Shown piece by piece: positions 1 through 7,030 of a stretch of DNA of 44,249 nucleotides. The notes below the pieces were generated by a model. The model saw nothing but the letters and a program-made list of their open reading frames with translations. It was not told the DNA's origin and searched no databases. This DNA is from Defluviicoccus sp. (GTDB taxonomy: Bacteria > Pseudomonadota > Alphaproteobacteria > MPNO01), in contig JAPPIT010000022.1 of the NCBI GenBank assembly GCA_028820505.1, positions 1-44,249 on the forward strand, in the 5' to 3' direction. The position numbers and the translations under genes are program-made. Numbering within the stretch: the first letter of the stretch is position 1; every line of letters begins with the position of its first letter.

Positions 1-236
1 AGGTGGCGGAGGGACGTGGATGCCCGGAACAAGTCCGGGCATGACGACCGGGAGGAACGGGAGTGCCGGAGGATGCCCGCCCCGCCCGACATTGTCTCCG
101 CCCCCCGCTGTCACCCCGGCCTTGAGCCGGGGTCCAGGCTCGCCCCGGACTTCGATCCGGAGAAGGCCGGGGTGACAGGCTTGGGGTCGGCCGCGGTGCG
201 GGTTCCTCTTCGGCAATTGGCGAGAAATGCAGGCTA
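1..236. repeat. Composite of interspersed palindromic repeats
   Basis: No gene is seen here. Bases 14-47 hold a hairpin unit (stem ATGCCCGGA/TCCGGGCAT, 20-42) that recurs at 24151-24180, 38871-38898 and 38950-38980. Bases 109-137 hold a second unit (CACCCCGG...CCGGGGTCCA) with an inverted partner ending near 178. The tract 3-137 matches 24224-24350 in order, so it is a composite direct repeat. Bases 215-236 (GCGAGAAATGCAGGCTA) resemble the end of the 267-bp inverted-repeat element at 23034-23300. The last bases form the stop codon of the cupin gene. Confidence 0.75.
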
Positions 237-608
237 ATCCTCCGCGAAGTCCGCCTCCTGGTAGTCCACCAGGTGCCGGTAGTCCTCGCGGATCGGGGCG
301 AAGACGTCGAGGTTGAGCGCCGGCTCGTCGCCGATGGGCTCGCCGTAATGCTCGACATCGGGCGGGATGCGGATGAAGGAGCCGGGGCCGGCCTCGAACA
401 CCTCGTCGCCGACATGGAACCGCACGCGGCCCTGGACGATGCAGACGACCTGCTCGAACGGGTGGCTGTGCGGGTTGATGTCCATGCCGGGCTCGAGCCA
501 GTTCATCACCAGCAGCACGTCCTCGCCGCGGAAGCCGCAGCGCTCGACGCCCTCGCGCACCGCCTCGCGCGGCAAATCGTTCCAGTTGTAGAGCACCGCC
601 TTGGCCAT
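234..608 (-). CDS. Small single-domain cupin protein
   Basis: A 124-residue protein with one cupin barrel. Motif 1 is visible as PHSHPFEQ followed by a conserved Gly (residues about 45-60), and motif 2 as RIPPDVEH (about 80-88). The His and Glu residues expected to bind a metal are present. It starts 14 bp after the hyuB stop on the same strand, so it is probably the last gene of the hyuA-hyuB operon. Its role is unknown; small cupins in catabolic operons can be isomerases, dioxygenase-like enzymes or ligand sensors. The stop codon lies in the end of a repeat. Fold assignment is secure, function is not. Confidence 0.85.
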   Translation of the reverse strand: MAKAVLYNWNDLPREAVREGVERCGFRGEDVLLVMNWLEPGMDINPHSHPFEQVVCIVQGRVRFHVGDEVFEAGPGSFIRIPPDVEHYGEPIGDEPALNLDVFAPIREDYRHLVDYQEADFAED

Positions 609-622
609 CTCCGTCTCCCTCG

Positions 623-2173
623 CTAGTTCGCCGCGCCGAAGCCGCCGCCGCCCGGCGTTTCCAGCAGCACCTCGTCGCCGGCTGCCATGGTCATCTTGTT
701 GGCCCGCGCCGACGGCTCGCCGTTGACCAGGAAGCGCCCCGGCCTGCCGGAGCCGCCGCCCTCCAGCCCCTCCGCCGGCGCGTCAAGGCGGCTCGGCACC
801 GCGTTGAGCAGCCAGGGATCGCGCGTCCGCATGCGGAACCCGATGACCTGCCCGTCGCCGCCCGGCGCGCGCCCCGCCCCGCCGGAGCCGTCGAGCAGCT
901 CCTTGCGGGTGAACTCGATCGGCATCGCCGCCTCCAGCACCTCGACCGGGACCGCGGCGACCCCGGTGGGATAGCAGGTGGCGCCGAGCCCGGGCTTGGC
1001 CCGCCTCGCCCCCATGCCGCCCGAATAGTTGAACATCGCGCTGGTGAACGGCTCGCCGCGCCCGTCCTTGCCCTGGATCTGCATCGTCCACACCGCGCCG
1101 GCCCCTTCCGCCACCACCCGGTCGGGCGCCACCGCGTGCAGCGCCTTCAGGATCGGCATCGGCACGTACATGCCCACCACGTGGCGCGCGGCCACCGGCG
1201 CGGGGTACTTCGCGTTGACGATCGAGCCTTCCGGCGCGGTCACCCGGATCGGCTTCAGGCTGCCGTGGTTGTTGGGGAGCTCGGGGTCGAGCGTGCTCCG
1301 GATCGCGAAGGCGGAATAGGCGTGGGTGTAGTTGAGCACCACGTTGACCCCGTGCGGGCTCGCCCCCGACGAGCCCGCGAAGTCGACCAGGATGTCGCCC
1401 GCTTGCGAATCGACGGTGAGCGCGCATTTCAGCACGATCTCCGCCCCGCCCGGGATGTCGAACCGGCTCTCGCCGCGATAGGTGCCGGCCGCGAGCCTGC
1501 GGATCGAATCCCGCGCGGCGCGTTCGGACCGCGAGATTATCTCGTCCGCCAGCGTGTCGATGTCGTCGAGCCCGTGCCGGTCGCAGAGGATCCCGAGCCG
1601 CTCCGCGCCCACCCGGCCGCTCGAGACCTGGGCCGCGAGGTCGCCCATCACCTCGTCCGGCGTGCGCACGTTGTGGCGGACGATGTCGTGCAGCAGCGGG
1701 TTGGGCTCGCCGGCCTCGTAGAGCTTGGCGCGGGGAATCCAGAGCCCCTCCTCGTGAACGTCGCGCGCGCCCGCGCCGACGCCATAGCCGCCGATATCGG
1801 TGTGGTGGATGGTGGAGCCGAAGAAGGCTATGACGCGGCCCTTGCGGAACACCGGGGTCAGCACGGTGATGTCGAAGAAATGGCCCGCCGACAGCCACGG
1901 GTCGTTGGTCACCAGCACGTCGCCCTCGGCGAGGCCGTCGGGCGGGAAGGTCTCGACGAAATGGGCGCCCGCCGCGGCCAGCGTGTTGATATGCCCCGGC
2001 GTCCCGGTCACGGCCTGGGCGATCATCCTGCCGTCGCGGTCGAGCAGCGCGCAGGCGAGGTCGCCGGCCTCGCGCACCACCGGGCTGAAGGCGATGCGCT
2101 GCAGCGCGCGGGCCTGTTCCGACACCGCCCCGATCAGGTTGGACCAGAGGATTTCGAGCGCGATTCCGTCCAT
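623..2173 (-). CDS. hyuB: Hydantoinase B/oxoprolinase family subunit (first pair)
   Basis: A 516-residue HyuB-family protein, the partner of HyuA in ATP-dependent hydrolysis of cyclic amides such as N-methylhydantoin or 5-oxoproline. Family signatures are seen: RIAFSPVVREAGDLACALL near the N terminus, TNDPWLSAGHFFDIT, STIHHTDIGG, and the Gly-rich C terminus ETPGGGGFG. The start is the ATG at 2173, 2 bp after the hyuA stop, which implies translational coupling. The reading frame stays open far upstream through the antisense of hyuA, but that extension has no family similarity. The substrate cannot be read: these subunits also occur in acetone, acetophenone and carbamoyl-type enzymes. Confidence 0.92.
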   Translation of the reverse strand: MDGIALEILWSNLIGAVSEQARALQRIAFSPVVREAGDLACALLDRDGRMIAQAVTGTPGHINTLAAAGAHFVETFPPDGLAEGDVLVTNDPWLSAGHFFDITVLTPVFRKGRVIAFFGSTIHHTDIGGYGVGAGARDVHEEGLWIPRAKLYEAGEPNPLLHDIVRHNVRTPDEVMGDLAAQVSSGRVGAERLGILCDRHGLDDIDTLADEIISRSERAARDSIRRLAAGTYRGESRFDIPGGAEIVLKCALTVDSQAGDILVDFAGSSGASPHGVNVVLNYTHAYSAFAIRSTLDPELPNNHGSLKPIRVTAPEGSIVNAKYPAPVAARHVVGMYVPMPILKALHAVAPDRVVAEGAGAVWTMQIQGKDGRGEPFTSAMFNYSGGMGARRAKPGLGATCYPTGVAAVPVEVLEAAMPIEFTRKELLDGSGGAGRAPGGDGQVIGFRMRTRDPWLLNAVPSRLDAPAEGLEGGGSGRPGRFLVNGEPSARANKMTMAAGDEVLLETPGGGGFGAAN

Positions 2174-2175
2174 GC

Positions 2176-4263
2176 TCACCCTTCCCGCCGCGCGACGATG
2201 CAGCCGTCCCCGCGGACCTCCGCCCGCCAGCCGGCCATGACGAAGATCGTCGTCTCGCGCTCCTCGATTATGGCCGGGCCGGCCAGCGCCTGTCCCGCCG
2301 AAAGCGCCGCGCGGTCGTAGACCGGCACCGACTCGCCGTCTGCCCGCACATGGACCGGGCGCTTCCCCTTCGCCCCGCCGGGCGCGGCGGCGGTCATCGG
2401 TTCGGTCTCGCCGGCGATTCCGGGGCCGTGGGCGCTGACCCGCCACGCGACCGCCTCGATCGCGAGGTCGGAAAGGCGGAGCCCGTAGGCCGCTTCGTAG
2501 GCCGTCTCGAAGGCTTCGCGCAGCATCGCCCCGTCGCGCGCCGCCACCGGATTGCCGTCGAACGGAACCGTCACCTCGTTCTGCTGCCCGGCATAGCGCA
2601 TGTCGGCGCCGTGGCCGAACCGCATGCCGTCCTGCGGGCAGCCGGCGGCGGTCATCGCGGCGCGCGCCTCTTCCTCCATCGCCGCCATCGCCGCCTCCGC
2701 CCGGTCCCAGTCGACCGGCCCCGCCATGCCGCGCGCGAGGTCGTAGCGGAGCGGCGTGATCAGGGCTCCGAAGGCCGACAGAACGCTGGCGAGCGGCGGG
2801 TAGATCACCGTGTCGCCGTCGAGCAGCTCGGCGACGAAGCAGGCATGGGCCGGGCCGGCGCCGCCGAAGGCCAGCACCGGCAGCCCGCGATAGTCGAGCC
2901 CCCGGTCGGTCGCGTGCGCCCGCGCAGCGGCGGCCATCGATTCCCCCACCACGCGGAAGACGCCCCGCGCGGCCTCGATGCGGGCGACGCCGAGCCGTTC
3001 CGCGAGCCCGTCCACCGCGCGCTCCGCCGCGCGGAGGTCGAGCGCCATGTCGCCGCCGAGAAAGTGTCCGGCGTCGAGCAGGCCGAGCACGAGATCGGCA
3101 TCGGTCACCGTCGGCGCCCGGCCGCCGCGGGCGTAGCAGGCGGGGCCCGGCTCCGACCCCGCGCTGTCCGGGCCGACCTTGAGCAGCCCGAGATTGTCGA
3201 CGGTCGCTATCGAGCCCCCGCCGGCGCCGATCTCGATCATGTCGATCGCCGGGATGAGGATCGGGAAGCCGCTCCCCGCCTTGAACCGGTACACCCTGTC
3301 GACCTCGAACCGGCCGGTCACCGTGGGGCGGCGCTCCTCGATCAGGCACGCCTTGGCGGTGGTCCCGCCCATGTCGAAGGAGAGCATCCGGTCGAGGCCC
3401 ATCCGTTCGGCGAGATGGCTGGCGGCGAGCGCGCCGGCGGCTGGGCCCGATTCCACCATGCGGACCGGGAAGCGCCCGGCCGTCGCCGCGCCGAGCACGC
3501 CGCCGTTCGACATCATGATCAGCGGCGCGGTGGAAAAGCCGCGCTCGGCCAGCACCTCCGACAGCCGTTCGAGATAGGGGGCGACGATGGGCTGCGTGTA
3601 GGCATTCAGCACGGTCGTCGCCGCGCGCGGGTACTCGCGGATCTGCGGCGCGACCTCCGACGACAGCGAGACATGCAGGTCCGGCAGCCGTTCGGCCAGC
3701 AGGTCGCGGAGCCGGCGCTCGTTCGTGCCGTTGACATAGGCATTGAGTAGACAAATCGCGACCGACTCGACATTCGCATCATTTAATTGCCGCGCGAGAA
3801 TGTCGACCTCCGCCGCCTCCACCGGCCGGTCGACATTTCCGTCGGCATGGACCCGTTCGGAAATGCCGAACGTGCGCGCGCGCGGCACCAGCGGGTCGGC
3901 ATATTCGATCTGCGGGTCGAACATGTCGTAGCGGTGCTCGTCGCGGATATGGAGCACGTCGCGGAACCCTTCCGTCACCAGGAGCGCGGTCGGCGGCCCG
4001 CTCCGCGTGACGACCGCGTTGGTGACGATCGTGGTCGCATGCACGATCGTGTCGTCCACGTCGGCGGGCGCGATGCCGGCCTTCGCCAGCACCCCGTCGA
4101 CGGCCGCGAAGAACCCCTCCAGCAGGTCCCCGTGGGTGGTCAGCCGCTTGTCCGACCGCACCAGCCCGTCGCCCCGCCGCAGCACCGCATCGGTGAACGT
4201 CCCCCCGATATCGACCGCGACGCGGTAGCGGGGGGAGGGGTCCTGAACGTCCGGTCCTGTCAT
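2176..4263 (-). CDS. hyuA: Hydantoinase A/oxoprolinase family subunit (first pair)
   Basis: A 695-residue HyuA-type ATPase of the ASKHA fold. The N-terminal phosphate-binding motif VDIGGTFTDAVL (about residues 17-28) and the second one FDMGGTTAKACL (about 290) are both present, as is IEIGAGGGSIA. It should activate the cyclic amide by phosphorylation while HyuB completes hydrolysis. Its ATG overlaps the stop codon of the upstream PIN toxin gene (ATGA, 4260-4263). I see no separate ribosome site, so translation seems coupled to the toxin. hyuB follows after 2 bp. The length matches N-methylhydantoinase A proteins. Confidence 0.93.
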   Translation of the reverse strand: MTGPDVQDPSPRYRVAVDIGGTFTDAVLRRGDGLVRSDKRLTTHGDLLEGFFAAVDGVLAKAGIAPADVDDTIVHATTIVTNAVVTRSGPPTALLVTEGFRDVLHIRDEHRYDMFDPQIEYADPLVPRARTFGISERVHADGNVDRPVEAAEVDILARQLNDANVESVAICLLNAYVNGTNERRLRDLLAERLPDLHVSLSSEVAPQIREYPRAATTVLNAYTQPIVAPYLERLSEVLAERGFSTAPLIMMSNGGVLGAATAGRFPVRMVESGPAAGALAASHLAERMGLDRMLSFDMGGTTAKACLIEERRPTVTGRFEVDRVYRFKAGSGFPILIPAIDMIEIGAGGGSIATVDNLGLLKVGPDSAGSEPGPACYARGGRAPTVTDADLVLGLLDAGHFLGGDMALDLRAAERAVDGLAERLGVARIEAARGVFRVVGESMAAAARAHATDRGLDYRGLPVLAFGGAGPAHACFVAELLDGDTVIYPPLASVLSAFGALITPLRYDLARGMAGPVDWDRAEAAMAAMEEEARAAMTAAGCPQDGMRFGHGADMRYAGQQNEVTVPFDGNPVAARDGAMLREAFETAYEAAYGLRLSDLAIEAVAWRVSAHGPGIAGETEPMTAAAPGGAKGKRPVHVRADGESVPVYDRAALSAGQALAGPAIIEERETTIFVMAGWRAEVRGDGCIVARREG

Positions 4264-4703
4264 GGTCGGTTCAGGCCGACAAACAATGAGAGCCCCCTAA
4301 GGACGTCACGTGCGGTGACGACCGGTATTCCGTCAACCTCTCCGAGCGAGAGCACATGCTTCTTGTCGCCGGAAACGACGAAATCGGCATTTCCGGCGAT
4401 CGCTGCCGCAAGGATCGGGTTGTCCGATGGATCGGGTGAGAGATCCACCGCGGGCAGGTCGTTCAAGACAAGAGCGCGCACGGCAAGGTTCTCGAGGATG
4501 GCGTTCGCCTCGTCGGCGTCGACCAGTCGTCGGATACGGGGCCTTGCGAGCACCTCGGCAAGTTCGGCGATTTGCGCGGCGGATGTCACGAGCTCGATAT
4601 CGCCACGCAACCAGGCCCGGTAGAGCTCATCGGGCGGCGTGCCCTTGGTGATCAGGGCGCCGATCAGGATGTTGGTATCAAGAACGAGCCGCACGCGCGG
4701 CAT
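4260..4703 (-). CDS. PIN-domain toxin (VapC-like)
   Basis: A 147-residue PIN-family protein resembling the putative toxin-antitoxin PIN family. The expected acidic residues appear in order: LDTNILIGAL at residues 7-16, a Glu in QIAELAEVL near 45, DPSDNPILAAA near 93, and ADFVVSGDKKHVLSL near 108. Such proteins are Mg-dependent ribonucleases. It overlaps the 3' end of the antitoxin gene by 26 bp and the start of hyuA by 4 bp. The toxin-hyuA coupling is odd, because toxins rarely lie upstream of, and overlap, metabolic genes. Confidence 0.88.
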   Translation of the reverse strand: MPRVRLVLDTNILIGALITKGTPPDELYRAWLRGDIELVTSAAQIAELAEVLARPRIRRLVDADEANAILENLAVRALVLNDLPAVDLSPDPSDNPILAAAIAGNADFVVSGDKKHVLSLGEVDGIPVVTARDVLRGLSLFVGLNRP

Positions 4704-4914
4704 CCACCTCGCTATCGATCAGCCGGAGGAGTTCGTCCTGATCGTGCTCCGCGTTCCGATCCTTTACTTGCTCGACGGTCAGATCGAACACGTAGCGGCG
4801 TACGGCTTCGTCGACAAAGCGCGAAAGATCGCCTTTCTTGCCTCCGTTGCGCGCGAGGAACAGCCGGATCGTCCGATCCGTCTCTTCAGGGATCGAAAGG
4901 CTCCAACGGGTCAT
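4678..4914 (-). CDS. Ribbon-helix-helix antitoxin of the PIN module
   Basis: A 78-residue protein beginning MTRWSLSIPEETDRTIRLF, a typical RHH strand followed by helix, then LSRFVDEAVRRYVFDLTVEQ. The acidic, charged tail (about 50-78) would wrap the toxin. It lies first in the operon, as antitoxins usually do, with an inverted-repeat operator 23 bp upstream of the ATG. RHH antitoxins normally dimerise and repress their own promoter, which fits that site. Exact family membership is not certain. Confidence 0.82.
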   Translation of the reverse strand: MTRWSLSIPEETDRTIRLFLARNGGKKGDLSRFVDEAVRRYVFDLTVEQVKDRNAEHDQDELLRLIDSEVDAARAARS

Positions 4915-4936
4915 GGATAGTGTCCTTCTGCGCTTA

Positions 4937-4988
4937 TGTGTAAATACACACTTACATATACTATATCACTCCCGACCCTTCACGTCCA
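4937..4988 (-). promoter_or_regulatory. Promoter and operator of the RHH/PIN-hyuAB operon
   Basis: On the minus strand TGGACG (4983-4988), a 17-base spacer and TATAGT (4960-4965) form a sigma-70-like promoter. Just downstream lies the inverted repeat TGTGTA-AA-TACACA (4937-4950), with a further AT-rich tract at 4951-4966. The repeat would cover the transcription start, the usual place for an autoregulatory RHH antitoxin operator. No other convincing promoter lies between here and hyuB, so the hydantoinase genes may depend on this site. Confidence 0.6.
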
Positions 4989-5039
4989 GCGCCCAAGCGG
5001 GACGTCGCGCGGCTCCGGTCAATATGGCGAGGAGAGCGG

Positions 5040-5145
5040 AGAGTCGTGAAAGGGGTGCCCGCACTCCCACTTCCCGACTGTGGAAAATATGGTGCGAAGC
5101 GTGTCCCGGGTCAAGAGAGATTTTTCTTTTTTAGATAATTTTTCT
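5040..5145 (-). ncRNA. Candidate promoter plus short structured RNA (copy A)
   Basis: Reading the minus strand: an A/T-rich tract (5115-5145), TTGACC (5109-5114), a 17-base spacer, CATATT (5086-5091), then a block with GTCGGGAAGTGGG (5068-5080) and a G-rich hairpin (5052-5068; GTGC/GCAC stem with GGG/CCC flanks) followed by CTTTC. The same order, spacing and initial sequence occur on the plus strand at 29060-29170. It could be a small RNA gene or a second leader for the RHH/PIN operon 130 bp downstream. There is no clear U-run terminator, so the RNA end is unknown. The rest of 4989-5273 holds no gene that I can see. Confidence 0.45.
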
Positions 5146-5191
5146 GGCTCCGTTCGCGAATGTAGGCGTGCCTTTATGTCAACGAGCAAGC

Positions 5192-5239
5192 ATCGTCTGG
5201 CCCCCCATCGTCATGGGAGGTGCGAAGGGGCGAGACGAT
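5192..5239 (-). terminator. Nested hairpin downstream of the second hyuB
   Basis: An imperfect inverted repeat of 13 bases (ATCGTCTGGCCCC at 5192-5204 against 5227-5239, one mismatch) encloses a second small hairpin (CCCAT-CGTC-ATGGG). It lies 35 bp beyond the hyuB stop at 5274 on the minus strand. There is no U run, so it would be an RNA-stabilising or Rho-assisted end rather than a classic intrinsic terminator. Confidence 0.3.
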
Positions 5240-5273
5240 CATGACGACATGGGGAGCGGCGCGGTGTCGCCCC

Positions 5274-7028
5274 TCACCCGCCCTGCCTGAGCCTTTCGGT
5301 CTCCGCCGCGTCGACCGTGCCCGCCTCGTCGAGCGCCACGCGGTAGACGCCGCGGGCCTTCTCCCGGGTGACGTAGCCGGCGGCCACGTCGTCGGCCACG
5401 CGGTCCGGGTCGCGCGACTCGGGCGGGCCGAAACCGCCGCCGCCGCCGGTCCTGAGCCGGAAACGGTCGCCGGGCCCGAGCTCGGTGACGCCCTTGAGCA
5501 GCCGGTAGGGCTCGCCGTCGGCGGGCTCGATCCGGCCGTCGGCGCCCTCGCCGTCGGTGCCGCCGCCGATGCCCCAGGGGCGGCAGCGGGTGCGGTCGAT
5601 CTGGATGCTGAACCCGGACTCCGACAGCACCCGGACCACCTTTTCGGTCCCGAGGCCGCCGCGGTGGGTGCCGTCGCCGGCCGAGTCTGGCCGCAGCGCG
5701 ATGGTCTCGACCAGGAGCGGGCAGAGCGCCTCCTGCAGCTCGACCGGCACGTCGAGCGTGTCGCCGTGCGCCATCGTCTTGTAGGGCCCGCCGCCGTCCG
5801 CGCCCGCCGTCGCCCCCCAGCCGCCGTGCCCGGTGTCGATCTGCTGGTAGAGCGCGCCGTTCGCCGGGTCGGTGCCGAAGAACCAGTGCACGGCGAAGGT
5901 GGCGTGATGCCCACCCGCGGCGCGCGACGGGTCCGCCTTGCCGACCGCCCGGACGATCGTGTCGATGACGGTCGCAAGGGTCGCCGAGTACATCCCCATC
6001 GGCGCGGTGGCCGGCGCGCTCAGGAAGGTGCCGTCGGGAATGACGATCTCGAGCGGGCGGAAACACCCCTCGTTGGCCGGCTCGTCGGGCGCGGTGAGGA
6101 TCTTGAAGGCGATCCGGGCGGCGGGCCAGGCGCCGCCATAGACGCCCGAGTTCATCGGTCCCCTGAGCACGCCGCCGACGCCCGACAGGTCGATGGTCAT
6201 GGTCTCGCCGGAAATCCGCACCTCGACCGCGACCGGCACCGGTGTGTCGCCGTCGATTCCGTCATTGTCGAGGAAGGATTCGGCCCGCCACACGCCGTCG
6301 GGCAGGTCGCGCACCCCGCGCCGCGCCACCTGCTCGCTCCTGTCCCAGATGGCCTCGATCGCCTCCCGCATGGTCGCCGCGCCGTAGCGGTCGATCATGG
6401 CGCGGAACTTCCTCTTGCCGGTCAGCGTCCCGGCGAGCTGCGACTCGAGGTCGCCGAGGACCATCGACGGGAAGCGCGTGTTGATCTCGATGGTGCGGTA
6501 GAAATCGTCGTTGCGCACACCCTTCGACCACAGCTTCACGCTGCGAAACTGGATCCCCTCCTGGAAGATCTCGGTCGCGTCGGTCGCGCTGCACGAGCCG
6601 GCGGTCGAGCCGCCGACATCGACCCAGTGGACCAGCACGCACATGAAGCCGAACAGCGCGCCGGCGCCGTCGAAGACCGGGGTGTACATGACGACGTTGT
6701 TGAGGTGCTGGCCGAGCGTGCCGGCGTGGTTCGAGATCAGCACGTCGCCGTCGTGGATGTTGTCGATGCCGTGGACCGCGATCCCGTCGCGCACCGCGAC
6801 GCCGAGCGCGTTGGCGACGAAGATCGGGATCGAGCCGGACCCTTGCGCGACCAGCCGGCCTTCCGCGTCGACCAGGCCGGAGGCGAAGTCCTTGTACTCG
6901 TAGACCAGCGGGCTGAACGCGGTGCGGGTGATGTTGGCGTCGATCTCGTTCGGGATCGCGACCAGCCCGTGGCCGACGATTTCGAGGGTGATGGGGTCGA
7001 GCGCCGCCCCGGGCCGGGCATCGTCCAT
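5274..7028 (-). CDS. hyuB: Hydantoinase B/oxoprolinase family subunit (second pair)
   Basis: A 584-residue HyuB protein from the ATG at 7028. Seen: DPITLEIVGHGLVAIPNEID, RTAFSPLVYEYKDFASGL, ISNHAGTLGQHLNNVVMYTP, VHWVDVGGSTAGS, and the C-terminal TGGGGGFGPPESRDPDRVAD. It is about 70 residues longer than the first HyuB, with a C-terminal tail (about 545-584: VAAGYVTREKARGVYRVALD) like that in acetone-carboxylase-type and many alphaproteobacterial HyuB proteins. It starts 2 bp after its hyuA partner. The two pairs are clearly divergent paralogues rather than a recent tandem copy. Substrate unknown. Confidence 0.92.
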   Translation of the reverse strand: MDDARPGAALDPITLEIVGHGLVAIPNEIDANITRTAFSPLVYEYKDFASGLVDAEGRLVAQGSGSIPIFVANALGVAVRDGIAVHGIDNIHDGDVLISNHAGTLGQHLNNVVMYTPVFDGAGALFGFMCVLVHWVDVGGSTAGSCSATDATEIFQEGIQFRSVKLWSKGVRNDDFYRTIEINTRFPSMVLGDLESQLAGTLTGKRKFRAMIDRYGAATMREAIEAIWDRSEQVARRGVRDLPDGVWRAESFLDNDGIDGDTPVPVAVEVRISGETMTIDLSGVGGVLRGPMNSGVYGGAWPAARIAFKILTAPDEPANEGCFRPLEIVIPDGTFLSAPATAPMGMYSATLATVIDTIVRAVGKADPSRAAGGHHATFAVHWFFGTDPANGALYQQIDTGHGGWGATAGADGGGPYKTMAHGDTLDVPVELQEALCPLLVETIALRPDSAGDGTHRGGLGTEKVVRVLSESGFSIQIDRTRCRPWGIGGGTDGEGADGRIEPADGEPYRLLKGVTELGPGDRFRLRTGGGGGFGPPESRDPDRVADDVAAGYVTREKARGVYRVALDEAGTVDAAETERLRQGG

Positions 7029-7030
7029 GG

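Noticed and set aside
2174-3754. A 1043-residue reading of hyuB with an extra 520 residues at the N terminus
   Set aside because: The extension is the wrong frame of hyuA, low-complexity and Arg-rich; the family N terminus begins at the ATG at 2173.
5068-5080. MraZ-box-like GGGAAGTGGG repeats
   Set aside because: The spacing does not give the regular TGGG repeats every 10 bases expected for MraZ, and no cell-division genes are near.
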